From Azoarcus sp. (GTDB lineage Bacteria; Pseudomonadota; Gammaproteobacteria; Burkholderiales; Rhodocyclaceae), in NCBI GenBank assembly GCA_031282905.1, contig JAITCV010000008.1:1-8569 (forward strand): 8,569 nucleotides of DNA. The letters run 5' to 3'. Below the pieces are notes generated by a model that was given only the letters and a program-made list of their open reading frames with translations, had not been told where the DNA came from and ran no database searches. The position numbers were made by a program, and so were the translations under genes. The first letter of the stretch is position 1, and every line of letters starts with the position of its first letter. Positions 5,029-8,569 of this stretch are shown one piece after another.

Positions 5029-6725
5029 TGTTGTCCGAACCTGGAAAAAAGTACTGTCCATTCACGCCGATCAACCTTCCCGACCGTCGGTGGCCCAACC
5101 GGACGATCACCCACGCGCCGGTGTGGATGAGCACCGATCTGCGCGATGGCAACCAAGCGTTGTTCGAGCCGATGGATGGGGAGCGCAAGATGCGCCTTTT
5201 TCGCACCCTGTGCGCGGTGGGCTTCAAGGAAATCGAAGTGGGTTTTCCCGCCGCCTCGCAAACCGATTTCGACTTTGTTCGCCATCTGATCGAAGGCGCT
5301 CACATTCCGCCCGATGTCACCATCGAAGTGCTCACCCAGGCGCGCGAGGAAATCATCGTCCGCACCATGGAAGCCGTGCGTGGCGCGCGGCGCGTCATCG
5401 TTCACCTCTACAACGCCACTTCACCCACTTTCCGCGAAGTGGTGTTCGGCATGGAAAAGGAAGAAATCGTCCGGCTGGCGACCTCGGCGGCCGGACGCAT
5501 TCGCGCGCTCGCGCGGACGATTCCCGATGTCGAAATCATGCTTGAATACAGCCCGGAGACCTTTTCCGCGACCGAGCCCGACTTCGCCCGCGAAGTGTGC
5601 GACGCGGTGAGCGCGGCCTGGGGGGCCACCCCGGCAAACAAGCTCATCCTCAACCTGCCCGCCACGGTCGAGCTCGCCACCCCCAACGTCTATGCCGATC
5701 AGATCGAATGGATGGACCGCAACCTCGCCCGCCGCGACAGCGTGACGATCTCGCTGCATCCTCACAACGACCGCGGCACCGGCGTGGCCGCCGCCGAGCT
5801 GGGCCTGCTCGCGGGCGCCGACCGCATCGAAGGCTGTCTGTTCGGCAACGGCGAGCGCACCGGCAACGTCGACCTCATCACCCTCGCGCTCAACCTCTAC
5901 ACCCAGGGAATATCCCCCGGGCTTGATTTTTCCGACATCAACGCGGTGGCGCGCACTTTCGAGCAATGCACCGGCCTGCCCATCCATCCCCGCCACCCCT
6001 ATGCCGGTGACCTCGTGTTTACCGCGTTCTCCGGTTCCCATCAGGACGCGATCCGCAAGGGCTTCGCCGCGCAACGGGCGGATGCGTCCTGGAACCTGCC
6101 CTACCTGCCGATCGACCCCGCCGACATAGGGCGCAATTACGACTCGGTCATCCGCGTCAACAGCCAGTCGGGCAAGGGCGGCGTCGCCTGGCTGCTGGAA
6201 ACCGCTCACGGCATCGCCATGCCACGGCGCTTGCAAGTGGAATTCTCGCGCGAAGTGCAGAAAATGACCGAGACAGGCGGCGAAATGAGCGCCGAGGCGA
6301 TCTGGCGGCTTTTCTCCCGCACCTATCTCGAAACCGATCGTCCGCTGCATTACGTCGAGCATCATCTGTTCGAGCGCGGCCAGGCGCAGGGCATCCGCCT
6401 CGTCGTCGATATCGATGGCGAACGGCGCGCGCTCGAAGGGGAAGGCAACGGCCCGATCGACGCCGCGGCACGCGCGCTCCAGCACGCGGAGATCGATGTC
6501 CAGGTACGCAGCTTCGAGGAACAATCCATCAGCGCCAGCCGACACGGCGCCGACGCCCGCGCCTGCGCGTTTCTCGAACTGGTCGATGGACGAGGCACAG
6601 GCGAGTGCTACGGAGTGGGAATCGATGACAACATCGTCACCGCCTCGATCCGGGCCTTGGTGAGCGGAGTGAACCGGCGGAGCATGAACAGGGGAGCGAA
6701 AAGCGAAGACCTCCCATGCCTTTGA
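5025..6725 (+). CDS. leuA: 2-isopropylmalate synthase, long (class 2) form
   Basis: LeuA condenses acetyl-CoA with 2-oxoisovalerate to 2-isopropylmalate, the committed step of leucine biosynthesis in the cytoplasm. The 566-residue protein has the HMGL-like TIM-barrel (about 30-310) with TDLRDGNQ (R40, D41), the metal ligands in SLHPHNDRGT (H245, H247) and GNGERTGNVD (274-283). The second conserved region HPRHPYAGDL...FSGSHQDAIRKGF (321-347) follows, and then a C-terminal LeuA dimer/regulatory domain (about 440-550) where leucine feedback inhibition normally acts. Length and sequence match the Pseudomonas-type enzyme; about 15 C-terminal residues look like an unconserved tail. GAGGA (5013-5017) lies 7 nt before the ATG at 5025; an ATG at 5028 is the alternative. 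No leuB, leuC or leuD is adjacent. It is divergent from the Lrp-type regulator, a plausible controller. Confidence 0.97.
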   Translation: MMLSEPGKKYCPFTPINLPDRRWPNRTITHAPVWMSTDLRDGNQALFEPMDGERKMRLFRTLCAVGFKEIEVGFPAASQTDFDFVRHLIEGAHIPPDVTIEVLTQAREEIIVRTMEAVRGARRVIVHLYNATSPTFREVVFGMEKEEIVRLATSAAGRIRALARTIPDVEIMLEYSPETFSATEPDFAREVCDAVSAAWGATPANKLILNLPATVELATPNVYADQIEWMDRNLARRDSVTISLHPHNDRGTGVAAAELGLLAGADRIEGCLFGNGERTGNVDLITLALNLYTQGISPGLDFSDINAVARTFEQCTGLPIHPRHPYAGDLVFTAFSGSHQDAIRKGFAAQRADASWNLPYLPIDPADIGRNYDSVIRVNSQSGKGGVAWLLETAHGIAMPRRLQVEFSREVQKMTETGGEMSAEAIWRLFSRTYLETDRPLHYVEHHLFERGQAQGIRLVVDIDGERRALEGEGNGPIDAAARALQHAEIDVQVRSFEEQSISASRHGADARACAFLELVDGRGTGECYGVGIDDNIVTASIRALVSGVNRRSMNRGAKSEDLPCL

Positions 6726-6735
6726 ATCAGGCAAC

Positions 6736-6760
6736 GAAAAAGGCGGCGCATGCGCCGCCT
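6736..6760 (-). terminator. Intrinsic terminator between pilY1 and leuA
   Basis: AGGCGGCGCATGCGCCGCCT (6741-6760) is a perfect 20-bp palindrome. On the minus strand it is followed by TTTTC, giving a proper terminator for the pilY1-like gene, whose stop codon lies 32 nt earlier. On the plus strand it lies 15 nt after the leuA stop but is followed by a C-rich sequence, so it would be weaker for leuA. The convergent genes may share it. Confidence 0.85.
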
Positions 6761-6792
6761 CCTGTCTCCCCCCTTGAATTCTCTCCTGACAC

Positions 6793-8569
6793 TCACTCGA
6801 CGATTTCACGCCACGACAGCCGTCCCTTGACCCCGGAACTGCCGGGGCAGACCAACTTGGTGGCATGGACCGCGCCTGTCGTCGTGCCAAGGGCGAGGAC
6901 TTTATCCTTGCAGGGGTCATCCAACGGCGGGGTCGGGCCCGGTATGCCATTGAAACCGAGACTGGCGGGCACGCGGCCATCATAGCGATCCTCGCTGCCG
7001 ACCTTGCCATCGTGATTGACGTCGACGATGGGGAATTCAAGTTCGCCGCCGGTGAAGGCATTGATGATGTTCAGATGACCACGGCCACCGCCCGTGCACT
7101 TGTCGTCCGAAGGCACCAGCGAGCTGACCATGAGCACCATCTTGCTGGCGCCGACGCCCGCGCTGAACGCGGTCGCAGGTGTCACGATGCGCTCGCCTTT
7201 GTCGCTGACAAGGTTGAAATCGATATGCCAGCCTTTCTGGCCCACCATATCGCCCTCGACCGCTTGATCGACGAAGCGCACATCCACGGTCGTGCCATCG
7301 GACAAGATGCCCGTTTCGCCATCGAACGTGAGCGAGCGCGTCTTCAACTCGCCGCGCGTGATCGGGGAGGGGCCGTCGTTCTTGTCGATCAGGCCATACC
7401 AGCTTTGCACGGTGAAATCTTCCTTGTCGTCGCTTTGCAGGAACAGGCCAGTGCCGACGACGACGTAGATGTCATTGCTGTCGGGATGGATGATGGCCAG
7501 CGGCGCGCTCGTGATCGACTGGCCCGCGCCAGCGGTAAACATCGGCTGCGCCGCGCCGCCGTAACTGGCTTTCCATTCGCTTGCGCCACTATCATATTCG
7601 AACCGCCACAGGTTGCCCTTCAGGTCGCCGGCGTAGATCGTGTCGGGCGTGCTGAGGTAGCCATCCCTGTCGGCATCCAGCCAGAACGGGGCGGAGAGAC
7701 CGTTGTCATCGGCGCCTTCCGGCGCCGCGACAATCTTCTGCCGCACTGCGCCGGTCTTGACGTCGATCAGGTAGAGCGCCGCCTTGTTCCGGCAACTGTT
7801 GTAACCATTGCTCACGATGGCGACGGCCTCGGTCGCGCTGGTCCTGGCGATGACCGGCTTGCCGATGACGAAGCCCATGTCATCCCAATCGTCATCGACG
7901 TTGCCGGTGCACTCCGTGGCGTCGATGCGGTCGATGCGGCCATTGAATTCCCATTTCACATCGCCCGTGCCGAAACTCTCCGGAGTGGTGACCTTCAGGC
8001 CATATGCCCCCTTGCCGCCGCGGCCCAGCACGCCGACCAGATAACGTTCACTGCCCAGGCCCGTGATCTCGACATCGCCATCCACATAGAACTGATGGCC
8101 ATAGGCGGGGTCGGCCAGCCGGGGCAGTTTGTGGAAGACGCCGGTGGGAACATAGGCGAAGCGTTCCACGCCGGTCGTGGCGCTGAAGGCATGCAGCATG
8201 CCGTCGTTGGCCCCTTGATAGAGGGTTTCGGTGTCTTTGTCATAGATCGGGGTGGTGTTCACGCTATCGCCCAGCGCGGCTTGTCCGCTGACATGGGTGC
8301 GCTTGCGGAAAGGGCCGCCGAGGGTGGATTCCAGGGCGTCGCTGCCGCGCAGGTAGTCGATGATGTCCTTGCCATGGTCGGGATCACTGTCGCCATCTTG
8401 CAGGAGGGTTCGCTGCCATCCGCTCACACCGTCCCACGTGAATGTGACGCCGTTGCTCGCCAGCGCGTCCAGGGCGTTGCTGCGGGTAAAAATCTCGCGT
8501 GCATCGGCTGTGGGCATCTGCTCGGACGCTTTCCAGACTTCCGCGCCTTCGGCGTCGAGGTTGCTCGTG
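6793..8569 (-). CDS. pilY1: PilY1-like type IV pilus protein, C-terminal beta-propeller (5' end beyond window)
   Basis: This is the C-terminal part, 591 codons visible, of a PilY1/PilC-type protein, a secreted or pilus-tip factor in type IV pilus assembly, adhesion and surface sensing. The frame is open through the right edge, so the ATG at 8517 is internal; the signal peptide and N-terminal domain lie outside. Hallmarks are DSVNTTPIYDKDTETLYQGA followed by NDGMLHAF, FAYVPTGVFHKLPRL, DTIYAGDLKGNLWRFE, and a C-terminus ending in GRLSWREIVE. Acidic loops resemble Ca2+ sites: DADRDGYLSTPD (7677-7642), at the place of the known PilY1 calcium loop, and DVNHDGKVGSED (7023-6988), a dockerin/EF-hand pattern. 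A DGDSDPD run lies near the edge. Several Cys residues fit an extracytoplasmic protein. Other pilus genes are presumably further upstream. Confidence 0.93.
   Translation of the reverse strand, partial: TSNLDAEGAEVWKASEQMPTADAREIFTRSNALDALASNGVTFTWDGVSGWQRTLLQDGDSDPDHGKDIIDYLRGSDALESTLGGPFRKRTHVSGQAALGDSVNTTPIYDKDTETLYQGANDGMLHAFSATTGVERFAYVPTGVFHKLPRLADPAYGHQFYVDGDVEITGLGSERYLVGVLGRGGKGAYGLKVTTPESFGTGDVKWEFNGRIDRIDATECTGNVDDDWDDMGFVIGKPVIARTSATEAVAIVSNGYNSCRNKAALYLIDVKTGAVRQKIVAAPEGADDNGLSAPFWLDADRDGYLSTPDTIYAGDLKGNLWRFEYDSGASEWKASYGGAAQPMFTAGAGQSITSAPLAIIHPDSNDIYVVVGTGLFLQSDDKEDFTVQSWYGLIDKNDGPSPITRGELKTRSLTFDGETGILSDGTTVDVRFVDQAVEGDMVGQKGWHIDFNLVSDKGERIVTPATAFSAGVGASKMVLMVSSLVPSDDKCTGGGRGHLNIINAFTGGELEFPIVDVNHDGKVGSEDRYDGRVPASLGFNGIPGPTPPLDDPCKDKVLALGTTTGAVHATKLVCPGSSGVKGRLSWREIVE

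Noticed and set aside
5421..7061. 546-codon open frame on the minus strand across leuA and into pilY1
   Set aside because: It is antisense to leuA, which has complete catalytic motifs, and it crosses the terminator palindrome into another frame of pilY1. It has no recognisable family features.
1..8569. Mobile element, CRISPR array, tRNA or phage-like region
   Set aside because: There is no transposase or integrase frame, no terminal repeats, no regularly spaced repeats and no tRNA-like cloverleaf. The genes are typical core or regulatory genes of uniform composition.

Overview
The window reads as an ordinary, gene-dense chromosomal segment of a GC-rich Gram-negative bacterium, most likely a betaproteobacterium. 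The clues are a long-form (class 2) LeuA very like the Pseudomonas/Burkholderia type, a CusRS-type metal two-component pair, a 69-residue CspA-family protein and a PilY1-type type IV pilus protein. The taxonomic call is inference from remembered family features. There are no mobile elements, tRNA/rRNA genes or CRISPR arrays. No gene-free stretch exceeds 300 bases.

Layout. (1) Minus strand, 1-1962: the 5' part of a DeaD/CsdA-type DEAD-box RNA helicase gene, running off the left edge, with a cold-shock-domain protein gene (csp) just upstream. A strong intrinsic terminator separates them. (2) Minus strand, 2128-4845: a compact regulatory operon in the order Lrp/AsnC regulator, OmpR-family response regulator, heavy-metal-type sensor kinase. 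The gap between the first two is 13 nt, and the last two overlap by 4 nt (ATGA). (3) Positions 4846-5024: a 179-nt divergent intergenic region, AT-rich compared with its surroundings. It holds alternating CCATT/AATGG half-sites, a likely lrp promoter and a small structured leader ahead of leuA. (4) Plus strand, 5025-6725: leuA, 2-isopropylmalate synthase. (5) Minus strand, 6793-8569: the C-terminal beta-propeller part of a PilY1-like protein, convergent with leuA. A terminator lies between them.

How the parts may work together. The helicase and csp are both RNA-remodelling proteins of the cold-shock type. The csp gene has a leader of up to 165 nt with a long hairpin, as expected for post-transcriptional cold control. 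The Lrp-type regulator is divergent from leuA and the shared region carries a dyad, so autoregulation plus leucine-linked control of leuA is the natural hypothesis. The metal-type two-component genes sit behind lrp rather than beside an efflux operon, which is the least expected part of the arrangement. I see no convincing wholly new system. The observations most worth following are regulatory: the lrp-RR-HK operon, the half-site array, the leuA leader alternative pairing and the csp leader hairpin.
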